DNA of 64,000 nucleotides, taken from NCBI GenBank assembly GCA_028693165.1, contig JAQUVX010000003.1, positions 1 to 64,000 on the forward strand. The letters run 5' to 3'. Shown here piece after piece: positions 25,219 to 33,660 of this stretch. Below the pieces are notes generated by a model, which did no database searches, was not told the DNA's origin, and saw nothing but the letters and a program-made list of their open reading frames with translations. The DNA comes from Lachnospiraceae bacterium. Its GTDB lineage: Bacteria; Bacillota; Clostridia; Lachnospirales; Lachnospiraceae. Position 1 is the first letter of the stretch; every line of letters begins with the position of its first letter. The position numbers were made by a program, and so were the translations under genes.

Positions 25219-27096
25219 ATGGGCGTTGATTTCAGAGAAGTAGTACACGTGATTGATAAGCAGACTGAGGCGGAAAACGCATTTCTCGCAGAGTATGCTG
25301 CCGGAACCTATACCATTGAACATCCATATGTAAAACTGAATCCGTATCTGATCGCTCCGCTGACCGCGCTGGTAATGTTTGAGACCGCGGCACCCGCATT
25401 TGCCAAGGTTACGGTGAAAGGAAAAGCGGCTGCTGGCGATATGATGTATCGTCCCGTAAGCTGTGCGAAGAAGATGGTGCTTCCGGTATATGGTCTGTAT
25501 GAGGACTATGACAATACCGTCGTGATCGAGCTGAGCACTGGCGAGCGCAAAGAGATCAAAATAAGGACTGAGAAAGCACCGGACAAATTAAAGAAACCGA
25601 CCAAAATCGAGACCACCCCGGAGTATCTGGAGGACAACGTGATTTTAGTTTCCCCGACCTCCCCGGCTTTCACGGCTGCCTATGACTATGCGGGAGATGC
25701 GAGATGGTACAATACCCTGAATCTGGCATTTGATGTGAAACGTCTGCGCAACGGCCGTCTGATCATGGGAACGGACCGTCTGGTTGCACCGCCGTATCAC
25801 ACGACCGGTCTCTACGAGATGGGTATGATCGGCAAGATTTACAAAGAGTACCGGATTCCGGGCGGCTATCATCATGATGAGTGGGAGATGGAGAACGGCG
25901 ATCTGCTGATTCTGACCCAGGAGCTGCCGAGAGGAACTGTCGAGGATATGTGCGTGATGGTGGATCGCCACACCGGCGAGATCTTAAAGAGCTGGGATCA
26001 TCAGGACGTCCTTCCGGTCTATCCGACAGGCGGGTCCGGATCGCAGGATGCGCATGACTGGTTCCACAACAATGCCGTATGGTATGACAAACGCACCAAT
26101 TCCCTGACCTTCTCCGGACGTCATCAGGACGCGATCATCAACCGCGATTTTGAGACCGGAAAGCTGAACTGGATCATCGGTGATCCGGAGGGCTGGCCGG
26201 AGGATATGCAGAAGTATTTCTTCAAACCGGTCGGAGAGCCGTTCGACTGGCAGTATGAGCAGCACGCCTGCATGATCCTGCCAAATGGCAATGTGATGTG
26301 CTTCGACAACGGACATTACCGTTCCAAAGTAAAGGAGAACTACATTCCGGCGAAGGACAACTTCTCCAGAGGCGTGATCTATCACATTGACACCGACAAT
26401 ATGACCATCGAGCAGGTATGGCAGTACGGCAAAGAGCGCGGAGCAGAGTTCTTCTCCTGCTACATCTGCAACTGCGAATACTATGAGCCGGGTCATTATA
26501 TGGTACACTCAGGCGGCATCGGCAAGCTGGACGGCGAGTGGCTGAACTTCCCGGGAGCTGCACTTTCCGATGAGCTCGAGAGCGGCAGAGCCGAACTCAA
26601 TTCCATTACCGTAGAGCTGAAGGATGACAAGGTGATGTACGAGATGCATCTGCCGGCCAACTACTACCGCGCAGAGAAGCTGCATCTGTATGACGCGGGC
26701 GATGTGCTGACCTTCGGCGCGGGCGAGCGTCTGGGCACTCTGGGCCATACCGAGGAATTCCTGACCGAGGCACCGGCGGAGCCGGCCGGCATGATTCCGG
26801 ATGATTATCATGCAAAGATCGCACGGGAAGCCGACCGCCTGGTATTCAAGGCAAGCTTTGAAAAGGGTACGCTGGTGATGTTGAATCTGGAAGGTCAGAA
26901 GGGTACGGAGGACCGCCGCTATTTCGTTCCGACGACCAAGAGACCGTTTTTGGCCATGTGTGTAGGCACGTTCCTGGAGCACGATGCAAGAGCCGTGGAA
27001 TTCCCGGTGAGCACGGAGGCATTGAACGGCACCTACAAGATTACGGTGACCATCGACGACAAGAAGTATGATACCGGAATTCAGCTGACATTCTAG
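25219..27096 (+). CDS. Arylsulfotransferase (AssT)-family protein, copy 2, no signal peptide
   Basis: A 625-residue paralogue of the upstream gene, alike along its whole length (shared GGYHHD, DWFHNNAVWYD, NWIIGDPEGW, QYEQHAC, QYGKE-GAEFFS and MVHSGGI blocks), clearly a tandem duplication that has since diverged. The putative catalytic histidines, including those at about 218-219, 283 and 302, are retained, so both copies may be active, perhaps with different donors or as a hetero-oligomer. No signal peptide. The start at 25219 is set by AGAGAGGAG; an ATG at 25198 overlaps the previous stop and lacks conservation. Confidence 0.85.
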   Translation: MGVDFREVVHVIDKQTEAENAFLAEYAAGTYTIEHPYVKLNPYLIAPLTALVMFETAAPAFAKVTVKGKAAAGDMMYRPVSCAKKMVLPVYGLYEDYDNTVVIELSTGERKEIKIRTEKAPDKLKKPTKIETTPEYLEDNVILVSPTSPAFTAAYDYAGDARWYNTLNLAFDVKRLRNGRLIMGTDRLVAPPYHTTGLYEMGMIGKIYKEYRIPGGYHHDEWEMENGDLLILTQELPRGTVEDMCVMVDRHTGEILKSWDHQDVLPVYPTGGSGSQDAHDWFHNNAVWYDKRTNSLTFSGRHQDAIINRDFETGKLNWIIGDPEGWPEDMQKYFFKPVGEPFDWQYEQHACMILPNGNVMCFDNGHYRSKVKENYIPAKDNFSRGVIYHIDTDNMTIEQVWQYGKERGAEFFSCYICNCEYYEPGHYMVHSGGIGKLDGEWLNFPGAALSDELESGRAELNSITVELKDDKVMYEMHLPANYYRAEKLHLYDAGDVLTFGAGERLGTLGHTEEFLTEAPAEPAGMIPDDYHAKIAREADRLVFKASFEKGTLVMLNLEGQKGTEDRRYFVPTTKRPFLAMCVGTFLEHDARAVEFPVSTEALNGTYKITVTIDDKKYDTGIQLTF

Positions 27097-27108
27097 TTGA
27101 TAAAAATA

Positions 27109-27137
27109 TTTACCTGACATCTCCGGCATGTTATAAT
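27109..27137 (+). promoter_or_regulatory. Promoter of asrABC
   Basis: TTTACC (27109-27114) and TATAAT (27132-27137), 17 bases apart, indicate that asrABC can be transcribed separately from the arylsulfotransferase operon. Confidence 0.65.
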
Positions 27138-27183
27138 GAAAAAGGATGTATAGGGTTCAATTCACAAAAGGAGGATAACAAAC

Positions 27184-28212
27184 ATGGGTCACAAAGTTAG
27201 TTACGAACAGGCAAATGCTGCGTTTGCGAAGCTCAGTGAAGAGTATGAGATCTGGGCACCGAAGCGTTTCCCGAAGAAAGGCCGGTATTCCGATACCGAC
27301 ATGATTCGTTATGACAAGGTAAGCAGCGTGGAGGAGATCGAGTATAAAGAGAAATCCGATATGCCTGCAAAAGAGGTATTAACTCCAATCAGTGAATCTT
27401 TGTTCTATTTCACTGAGGATGAATATATCGAGAGCAAGGCAACCAGCAAGAAGCTTCTGATCTTCATGCGTCCGTGTGATATTCACGCACAGCATCATCA
27501 GGAGAAGATCTACTTAAGCAACGGTAACTTCGAGGACATGTACTACAAGCGCATGAACGAGAAGGTGAAGATCGTCATGATGGAATGTACCGAAGGCTGG
27601 GATACCTGCTTCTGTGTAAGCATGGGAACCAACAAGACAGAGGATTATGCAGCAGCAGTTCGTTTCTGCGACGGCGAGCTTCTGATGGATGTAAAGGATG
27701 CAGAGCTGGCTCCGTATTTCGACGGAACCGCAGCAGACTTCAAGCCGGAGTACATAGAGAAAAACCAGATCTCCCTGACCATTCCGGAGATTCCGAACAA
27801 GGAGGTGCTGACGAAGCTTAAGAACCATCCGATGTGGAATGAGTACAACAGCCGCTGTATTTCCTGCGGTGCATGTACGGTGGCCTGTGCGACCTGTACC
27901 TGCTTTACTACAACCGATCTCATTTACAATGAGAATGCCAATGTCGGCGAGCGCAAACGTACCACCGCATCCTGCCAGGTAAAGGGCTTTGATGACATGG
28001 CCGGCGGCATGAGCTTCAGAAAGACGGCTGCGGATCGTATGCGTTACAAAGTGCTTCACAAATTTCATGATTACAAGGCACGTTTTAAAGATTTTCATAT
28101 GTGCGTAGGCTGCGGACGTTGTGTTGACCGTTGTCCGGAATTTATTTCCATCGTTGCAACCGTGAACAAGATGAGCAAAGCGATCGACGAGATCGTGGCA
28201 GAGCAGAAATAG
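27184..28212 (+). CDS. asrA: Anaerobic sulfite reductase subunit A
   Basis: AsrA is the ferredoxin-like electron-transfer subunit of the NADH-dependent assimilatory/dissimilatory-type sulfite reductase first described in Salmonella. The 342-residue product has the family N-domain and two [4Fe-4S] motifs near the C-terminal half: CISCGACTVAC near residue 224 and CVGCGRCVDRC near 307. AGGAGG lies before the start. Order asrA-asrB-asrC with 18-base gaps is the canonical operon. It gives the cell sulfide from sulfite. Confidence 0.95.
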   Translation: MGHKVSYEQANAAFAKLSEEYEIWAPKRFPKKGRYSDTDMIRYDKVSSVEEIEYKEKSDMPAKEVLTPISESLFYFTEDEYIESKATSKKLLIFMRPCDIHAQHHQEKIYLSNGNFEDMYYKRMNEKVKIVMMECTEGWDTCFCVSMGTNKTEDYAAAVRFCDGELLMDVKDAELAPYFDGTAADFKPEYIEKNQISLTIPEIPNKEVLTKLKNHPMWNEYNSRCISCGACTVACATCTCFTTTDLIYNENANVGERKRTTASCQVKGFDDMAGGMSFRKTAADRMRYKVLHKFHDYKARFKDFHMCVGCGRCVDRCPEFISIVATVNKMSKAIDEIVAEQK

Positions 28213-28230
28213 AGAAAGGGGGAAGATAAC

Positions 28231-29022
28231 ATGAATAATATTGTAAAACCAGTTGCCTGCAAGATCTTAGAGGTAAAGCAGGAAAGCAAACATGAGTATA
28301 CATTTAAAGTAGCAACCGATATCAAGCCAAGTCATGGTCAGTTCCTCCAGTTGTCGATCCCGAAGATCGGTGAGGCTCCAATCTCTGTGAGCTCTTACGG
28401 TGATGGCTGGATGGATTTCACCATCCGTTCCGTCGGTAAGGTTACCGATGAGATTTTCCAGAAGCAGGCGGGCGATACGCTGTTCCTGCGCGGTGCATAC
28501 GGCAAGGGATGGCCGGTTGAGCAGTTCAAGGACAAACACGTCGTAATCATCACTGGCGGTACCGGTCTGGCTCCGGTTAAGAGCATGCTGAATATGTTCT
28601 ACGATCAGCCGGATTACACCAAGAGTGTGACCTTGATCAGCGGCTTCAAGAACGAAGAAGGAATCATTTTCAAACATGATCTGGATCGTTGGAAAGATAA
28701 ATTCAACACCTTTTACACCCTGGACAGAGACCAGAAGGAAGGCTGGAATGTTGGCTTCGTAACGGAGTATGTATCCAAGATTCCGTTTGCATCGTTCGAT
28801 AGTAACTACGTTGTGGTTATCGTAGGACCTCCGCCAATGATGAAGTTCACCGGTCTGGAAGCAGTAAAATGCGGCGTGCCGGAAGAGAACATCTGGGTGT
28901 CCTTCGAGCGTAAGATGTCCTGCGCAGTTGGTAAGTGCGGACACTGCCGTATCGACGAGGTATATGTATGCCTGGACGGTCCGGTATTCAACTATACACA
29001 GGCCAAATATCTGGTAGACTAA
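28231..29022 (+). CDS. asrB: Anaerobic sulfite reductase subunit B
   Basis: AsrB is the FAD/NADH-binding subunit, related to dihydroorotate dehydrogenase electron-transfer proteins. The 263-residue protein has an FAD-domain stretch (ISVSSYGDG near 52), the NAD-binding ITGGTGLAPVKSM near 107 and a C-terminal cysteine cluster, MSCAVGKCGHC followed by a later C, that binds a [2Fe-2S]-type centre. It hands electrons from NADH to AsrA/AsrC. Strong ribosome site (AAGGGGGAAG). Confidence 0.95.
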   Translation: MNNIVKPVACKILEVKQESKHEYTFKVATDIKPSHGQFLQLSIPKIGEAPISVSSYGDGWMDFTIRSVGKVTDEIFQKQAGDTLFLRGAYGKGWPVEQFKDKHVVIITGGTGLAPVKSMLNMFYDQPDYTKSVTLISGFKNEEGIIFKHDLDRWKDKFNTFYTLDRDQKEGWNVGFVTEYVSKIPFASFDSNYVVVIVGPPPMMKFTGLEAVKCGVPEENIWVSFERKMSCAVGKCGHCRIDEVYVCLDGPVFNYTQAKYLVD

Positions 29023-29040
29023 GGAAGGGGGAATTTGATC

Positions 29041-30111
29041 ATGAATCATGATATTAATGTAAAGAAAGTTCGTATAAACTGTTACAGACAGTCAAAAGTA
29101 GCAGGAGAATTCATGCTGCAGCTCCGTGTTCCGGCAGGTCTGGTCAATGCAAAGCATCTGGCACTGGTTCAGGAACTGTGTGAAACTTACGGAGACGGTA
29201 CCTTCCATATCGGTACCAGAATGACCTTCGATATCCCGGGCATCAAGTACGAGAACATTGAAGCATGCAATAAGAAAATCAAAGAGTACATTCAGGATGT
29301 CGATGTTGAAATGTGCGGCGTTGACATGGAGACCATCGCACATCAGCCGGCAGAGTACGATGAGGATGGCGGATATCCGACCATTGGCGCACGTAACATC
29401 ATGGCTTGTATCGGCAACCGCCATTGTATCAAAGGCAATGCGAATACCCAGGAGCTGGCAAACAAGATCGAGAAACTGATCTTCCCGTCCCATTATCATG
29501 TCAAGGTTGCAGTTGCAGGCTGCCCGAACGACTGTGTAAAGGCAAACTTCAACGATTTTGGTATCATGGGTATCTACAAACAGGAGTATGATATCGATCG
29601 CTGTATCGGCTGCGGATGCTGCGTAGATGCATGTCAGCATGCGGCTACCGGGGTTCTGACACTGAACAAAGACGGCAAGATCGATAAGGATGCCTGCTGC
29701 TGCGTAGGCTGTAGTGAGTGTTCCATCGTATGCCCGACCGGCGCATGGAGCAGATCAACCAAGCCTCTGTACCGCGTAACCCTTGGCGGACGTACGGGCA
29801 AGCAGAACCCGCGTGCAGGCAAGCTGTTCTTAAACTGGGTAACCGAGGATGTCATCCTGGGTATGTTCGCAAACTGGCAGAAGTTCTCCGCATGGGCACT
29901 GGATTATCAGCCGATTTACTTGCATGGCGGACATCTGATCGACCGTGTTGGCTACAAAGAGTTCGTGAAGCACATCTTCGAGGGTGTTGAGTTCAATCCG
30001 GAAGCGAAGATGGCAGACGATATCTACTGGGCAGAGAATGAGCAGAGAGGCAATATGCACGTAATGCCGCTGTCTCAGCACAAACATGCCGGCCCACAGG
30101 AGAAGAAATAA
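29041..30111 (+). CDS. asrC: Anaerobic sulfite reductase subunit C (siroheme subunit)
   Basis: AsrC is the catalytic subunit, reducing sulfite to sulfide at a siroheme coupled to a [4Fe-4S] cluster. The siroheme-cluster ligands are in place: C-x5-C at Cys123/Cys129 and C-x3-C at Cys161/Cys165. A ferredoxin domain is inserted after them with CIGCGCCVDAC near 188 and CVGCSECSIVC near 221. Length 356. ATG at 29041 is preferred to an upstream TTG because of the GGAAGGGGG ribosome site. The gene for a siroheme-route enzyme lies just downstream. Confidence 0.95.
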   Translation: MNHDINVKKVRINCYRQSKVAGEFMLQLRVPAGLVNAKHLALVQELCETYGDGTFHIGTRMTFDIPGIKYENIEACNKKIKEYIQDVDVEMCGVDMETIAHQPAEYDEDGGYPTIGARNIMACIGNRHCIKGNANTQELANKIEKLIFPSHYHVKVAVAGCPNDCVKANFNDFGIMGIYKQEYDIDRCIGCGCCVDACQHAATGVLTLNKDGKIDKDACCCVGCSECSIVCPTGAWSRSTKPLYRVTLGGRTGKQNPRAGKLFLNWVTEDVILGMFANWQKFSAWALDYQPIYLHGGHLIDRVGYKEFVKHIFEGVEFNPEAKMADDIYWAENEQRGNMHVMPLSQHKHAGPQEKK

Positions 30112-30113
30112 GA

Positions 30114-30287
30114 TTGACTCGCTGTAAATTTGTGATAAAATGAGTGCTAGTGAGCCACGAGCAAGCTTGCTCATAGCGAACGGCGAATGACGATCATGAT
30201 AGCTGCGAAGCAGCGTCAAGCGCTGAAGGCGCAGATCGTGATATTATAAAAGAAGCCAGGGGTGCCGATTCGGTGTCCCTGGTTTTT
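30114..30287 (+). promoter_or_regulatory. Structured leader or palindromic element with terminator, upstream of the siroheme gene
   Basis: TTGACT (30114-30119) and TAAAAT (30136-30141), 16 bases apart, could start an RNA. It contains a run of palindromes: GAGCAAGCTTGCTC (about 30160-30173), ATCATGAT, GCTGC-GAA-GCAGC and GCGC-TGAAG-GCGC, the last two enclosed by ACGATC/GATCGT to give a three-way junction. A terminator follows (CCAGGG 30256-30261, CCCTGG 30277-30282, TTTTT). It may be a regulatory leader, or a REP-like intergenic repeat next to the asr terminator. I recognise no riboswitch class. Confidence 0.5.
30256..30287 (+). terminator. Terminator after asrABC, before the siroheme gene
   Basis: CCAGGG-GTG-CCG loop CGG-TGT-CCCTGG followed by TTTTT. 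It closes the asr transcript or, if the structured leader is real, attenuates the next gene. Confidence 0.8.
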
Positions 30288-30315
30288 GTAAAATCAGGGA
30301 ATGGGAGAGTGTAAG

Positions 30316-31008
30316 ATGGCGTATTTTCCGTTTTTTATGGATATGGAACAGATGAAGGGGCTGGTGATCGGCGGCGGAGTTGTGGCTTCCCGGAAGATCC
30401 GGCTGCTTCTTCCTTTTGAAGCAGACCTTCACGTGGTGGCGGCGGAGGCTTTGCCGGAGCTGGTGCAGCTGGCGCAGGAAGGCCGGATTCACTTAAGCGT
30501 GCGGAAGTTTGACTGGAACGATCTGGAAGGGATGGATTATGTGGTGGCGGCTTCTTCCGATGAAGCACTGAACCGGAGCGTGTCCGAGCGCTGCAAGGAG
30601 CGGCGGATACCCATCAATGTGGTGGATGTGAAGGAGGAATGCTCCTTTATTTTTCCGTCTCTGGTGCAGGACGGCTGCATCACGGCGGGCATTTCCACCG
30701 GCGGAAACAGTCCCTATCTGGCAAAATATTTAAAGCAGAGGGTGCGGGAGGCGATCCCGGAGGGGATTGGGCAGACCGCGGATATGCTTGGCGCATTCCG
30801 CCCCATGGTCAAGGAACGGATTAAATCCCAGAAGGTGCGGGAGCAGATCTTTACGGAGTTGGCCGAGCTGGTGCTGGGGGGAGTTGCCGGGGTCGATGCT
30901 ATCGAGGCTGCTGCCGGGGTAGATGCCGCAAAGCCGCGGGAGCTGACGGAGGCTGAGGTGGAAGCTGTGATCCAAAAGCATGTAAAAAATAATGCACAAA
31001 TTGGATAA
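30316..31008 (+). CDS. Precorrin-2 dehydrogenase / sirohydrochlorin ferrochelatase-like (siroheme synthesis)
   Basis: A 230-residue protein of the Met8p/CysG-N type, which oxidises precorrin-2 to sirohydrochlorin with NAD+ and in some members inserts iron. The NAD-binding GLVIGGGVVASRKIRLLL is near residues 14-31 and the family's F-P-S-L-V-Q-D-G-C-I-T-A-G-I-S-T-G-G region is near 112-130. ATG at 30316 follows GGGAGA; an ATG at 30301 has no ribosome site. Siroheme is the cofactor of AsrC just upstream, which makes the placement functional. No hem or other siroheme gene is nearby. Confidence 0.88.
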   Translation: MAYFPFFMDMEQMKGLVIGGGVVASRKIRLLLPFEADLHVVAAEALPELVQLAQEGRIHLSVRKFDWNDLEGMDYVVAASSDEALNRSVSERCKERRIPINVVDVKEECSFIFPSLVQDGCITAGISTGGNSPYLAKYLKQRVREAIPEGIGQTADMLGAFRPMVKERIKSQKVREQIFTELAELVLGGVAGVDAIEAAAGVDAAKPRELTEAEVEAVIQKHVKNNAQIG

Positions 31009-31108
31009 ACGTATTGTATTTAGAGCCGGAATAAGGTATGATAAAATACAAAACAAAAAGGAAAGCTGCCGACATGTCCGTGCAGTGATGTGAAGAGGAA
31101 ATGAAACG

Positions 31109-31789
31109 ATGAGTGGAACATTATACGGAGTAGGGGTTGGACCGGGAGACCCGAAGCTGATGACTTATCTTGCGGTGGAGACGATTGAGAAATGTCCGGT
31201 GATTGCGGTACCGGCAGAGGGCAAGGAGTATGCGGTCAGCTACAAGATCGCAAGCGGGTTGATTCAGGATCTGGATCAGAAGGAATGTCTGAATCTCTCG
31301 ACTCCCATGACGAAGGAAAAAGAGGTGCTTGCGGCGAACTATCAGGCAGCAGCGGCACAGATCATAGAGAAATTACAGGAAGGAAAGGACGTGGCGTATC
31401 TGACGCTGGGCGATCCAACGATTTATTCGACCTATATTTACATTCACCGTCTGGTGAAGGAGCAGGGATATGAGGCAGAGATTGTCAGCGGCGTGCCGTC
31501 TTTTTGTTCCGTGGCGGCGGAGCTGGGAGACAGTCTGGTGGATCGTGCCGAGCAGCTCCACGTGATTCCGACCAATTATAATATTGATGAGGCGATCGGG
31601 CTTCCGGGGACGAAGATTCTCATGAAAGCCGCTTCCAAGCTCTCTGTGATGAAGGAGACGCTGCAGAGCCGTGGAATCGACGGCGCTATGGTGGAAAACT
31701 GTGGAATGCCCGACGAGAAAATCTACCACAGTGTAGAGGAGATTCCGGAGAAGGCAAGCTACTACTCGATCGTGGTAATCAAAGAGTGA
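31109..31789 (+). CDS. cbiL: Precorrin-2 / cobalt-factor II C20-methyltransferase
   Basis: A 226-residue SAM-dependent tetrapyrrole methylase. The family's YGVGVGPGDPKLMTYLAVE opening is near residues 5-23, a second SAM motif TLGDPTIYSTY is near 100, and a central G-V-P-S-F stretch is near 133. CbiL/CobI methylates C20 of the corrinoid ring during cobalamin synthesis. Its presence beside the siroheme enzyme puts both branches from precorrin-2 together. No other cobalamin gene is visible in the window, so it is an isolated member. Ribosome site AGAGGAAATG before the start. Confidence 0.9.
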   Translation: MSGTLYGVGVGPGDPKLMTYLAVETIEKCPVIAVPAEGKEYAVSYKIASGLIQDLDQKECLNLSTPMTKEKEVLAANYQAAAAQIIEKLQEGKDVAYLTLGDPTIYSTYIYIHRLVKEQGYEAEIVSGVPSFCSVAAELGDSLVDRAEQLHVIPTNYNIDEAIGLPGTKILMKAASKLSVMKETLQSRGIDGAMVENCGMPDEKIYHSVEEIPEKASYYSIVVIKE

Positions 31790-31813
31790 TAGCAAAGGTG
31801 CAAAGACAAAACT

Positions 31814-32656
31814 ATGATAGAATTAAACAATCTTGAAAAAAAGTTTGACCGCTTTACGGCGGTCGATCATCTGAATTTGCGGATCGAGACCGGAGAATTC
31901 TTCGGACTCCTTGGGCCAAACGGAGCCGGTAAGACGACGACCATCAGTATGATGTCCACGCTTCTGCTGCCGACAGGCGGAGAGATCCGGATCAACGGCA
32001 CCCCGCTGACCAGGAAGAATACGGATCTGAAGCAGAAGATCAGTGTGGTCACCCAGGAGTTTTCCATGCGTCAGGATATGACGATCGACGAGATCATGGA
32101 GTACCAGGGGCGGCTGTATTTCATGCCGGGGAAGCAGATCCGGGAGAAGAGCGAAGAGCTGCTGCGGTTTTGCGATCTGATCGATTACCGGAAGCGGAGT
32201 GTGCGCAAGCTGTCCGGGGGCATGAAACGCAAGCTGATGGTGTGCCGGGCGCTTTTGACGGAACCGGAGATTCTTCTTCTGGACGAACCGACGGCGGGGA
32301 TGGACGCGATGGCAAGACGCCAGATGTGGAACCTTCTGAAAAAGCTGAATCAGAGAAATCTGACCATCCTACTGACGACGCATTACATGGAGGAGGCGGA
32401 GAGTCTCTGCGACCGGGTGGGCCTGATGTACGGCGGAAAGCTGGAAGAAGTGGACACCCCGGCCCGCATGATCGATGCCCTGGGGCATTACGCAGTGGAC
32501 ATGACGGTCGACGGGGAGCTGGTCAGCCGGTTTTTCAGAGAGAAAGAGGAGGCGGTCCGTTTCTTATCCGGCATTGCGCAGGACACGGTGCTGCGAAATT
32601 CAACATTAGAAGATGTGTTCCTGGAACGGGTCGGGAAGCATCTGGAGCGCAGGTGA
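31814..32656 (+). CDS. ABC transporter ATP-binding protein (DrrA/NodI type)
   Basis: A 280-residue ATPase with Walker A GPNGAGKTT near residue 35, signature LSGGMKRKL near 135, Walker B LLLDEPTAGMD near 155 and the switch histidine in LTTHYMEEAE near 193. The C-terminal extension of about 60 residues is typical of the DrrA/CcmA exporter class. It overlaps no gene but ends two bases before its permease partner. Substrate unknown. The ribosome site is weak. Confidence 0.9.
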   Translation: MIELNNLEKKFDRFTAVDHLNLRIETGEFFGLLGPNGAGKTTTISMMSTLLLPTGGEIRINGTPLTRKNTDLKQKISVVTQEFSMRQDMTIDEIMEYQGRLYFMPGKQIREKSEELLRFCDLIDYRKRSVRKLSGGMKRKLMVCRALLTEPEILLLDEPTAGMDAMARRQMWNLLKKLNQRNLTILLTTHYMEEAESLCDRVGLMYGGKLEEVDTPARMIDALGHYAVDMTVDGELVSRFFREKEEAVRFLSGIAQDTVLRNSTLEDVFLERVGKHLERR

Positions 32657-32658
32657 TT

Positions 32659-33390
32659 ATGGGAATTGTAACGGTTTTATGGGAAAAATGGGTCGAGTTT
32701 CGACGAGACTTTATCAAGATTACATTGTCGGCGATGATCGCGCCGCTGCTGTATATTCTGGTATTTGGCATGGGGATTCAGACGGTTTCCCACGGGGAGC
32801 CTTACCTGAATTTTCTGATTCCGGGCGTGGTTGCACTGACGACGATGAACGGGAGCTTCGGCTCCATTGCGCAGAATCTGAATGTGCAGAGGCTGTACGA
32901 GAAGGCCTTTGATCAGGTGATGATCTCTCCGACACCGCTGTGGCAGTTTATCGTGGGTCAGGTGATCGGCGGAAGCCTGCGGGGAATCTATGCGGGAACT
33001 GTGATTATCCTTCTGGTCCTGCCAATCGGCACCAATCTCTGCTTTAACGGCTGGTCCTATCTGATTATGTTTTTAAATGGCGCGGTGTTTTCCACGTTTG
33101 GCGTTGTAGTGTCCTTTTGTGCGAAAAACCACGCTGATGTGCCGCGGTTTTCTAATTATGTGATTATGCCGATGGCGTATCTGTGCAACACCTTTTTTGC
33201 CGCAGACACGCTGCCCCCGGGACTTCGCGAGTTTATCAAGTATCTGCCGCTGTCCCAGACCAGCAGTATGCTGAGAAGCATTGCAGGGCGAGGCGCGTAT
33301 GCTTATACCGGGATTCTGGTGCTGCTGGCCTATCTGACGGTGTTTCTTGGTGTGTCGTTTGTGTTTCTGTATCGAAAGAAGAATTTGTAG
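32659..33390 (+). CDS. ABC-2 type transporter permease
   Basis: A 243-residue membrane protein with six predicted helices, matching the ABC-2 permease family (NodJ/DrrB type): an early FFR-like amphipathic start, P-L-L-Y-I-L-V-F-G helix near 30, and the mid-protein loop with P-T-P-L-W-Q-F near 100. It pairs with the ATPase encoded directly upstream. The true start is ATG 32659, three bases after the upstream stop region; an open frame extending upstream in this phase is antisense-like noise over the ATPase gene. Cargo unknown. Confidence 0.88.
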   Translation: MGIVTVLWEKWVEFRRDFIKITLSAMIAPLLYILVFGMGIQTVSHGEPYLNFLIPGVVALTTMNGSFGSIAQNLNVQRLYEKAFDQVMISPTPLWQFIVGQVIGGSLRGIYAGTVIILLVLPIGTNLCFNGWSYLIMFLNGAVFSTFGVVVSFCAKNHADVPRFSNYVIMPMAYLCNTFFAADTLPPGLREFIKYLPLSQTSSMLRSIAGRGAYAYTGILVLLAYLTVFLGVSFVFLYRKKNL

Positions 33391-33423
33391 GGAAGTATGA
33401 GAACGGATTAAAATGGAGCAGAT

Positions 33424-33660
33424 GTGCGTATGAAGAAACAAGACATACCGATGGGGGATCTCTGGTTTCTTCATACACCTGGCGGCCACGTCACTAATGG
33501 GTGAAAGCCCCCAATCCGCCCTAGTGGGAAGGATACGGCCAAGACCAAGGGTGTCCATCGTGAGGTGGAATCTGAAGGAAGGTGGCGGCAAATCGCTGGT
33601 CTGACGAACAGAAATCACATCAGGCTACAGAACATTTGCTATTAGTTATGTGGCAGCCTA
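33424..33660 (+). mobile_element. Group II intron 5' fragment (domain I), no reverse transcriptase
   Basis: The stretch opens with the group II 5'-boundary-type GTGCG (33424-33428) and contains sequences typical of bacterial intron domain I: GGGTGAAAGCCCC (near 33498), ATACGGCCAAG (near 33532), CATCGTGAGGTGGAATCTG (near 33557) and GGTCTGACGAACAG (near 33597). No reverse transcriptase ORF and no domain V hairpin follow before the next gene, so it is a 5' remnant. The right end is approximate. Recognition rests on remembered consensus sequence. Confidence 0.7.
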
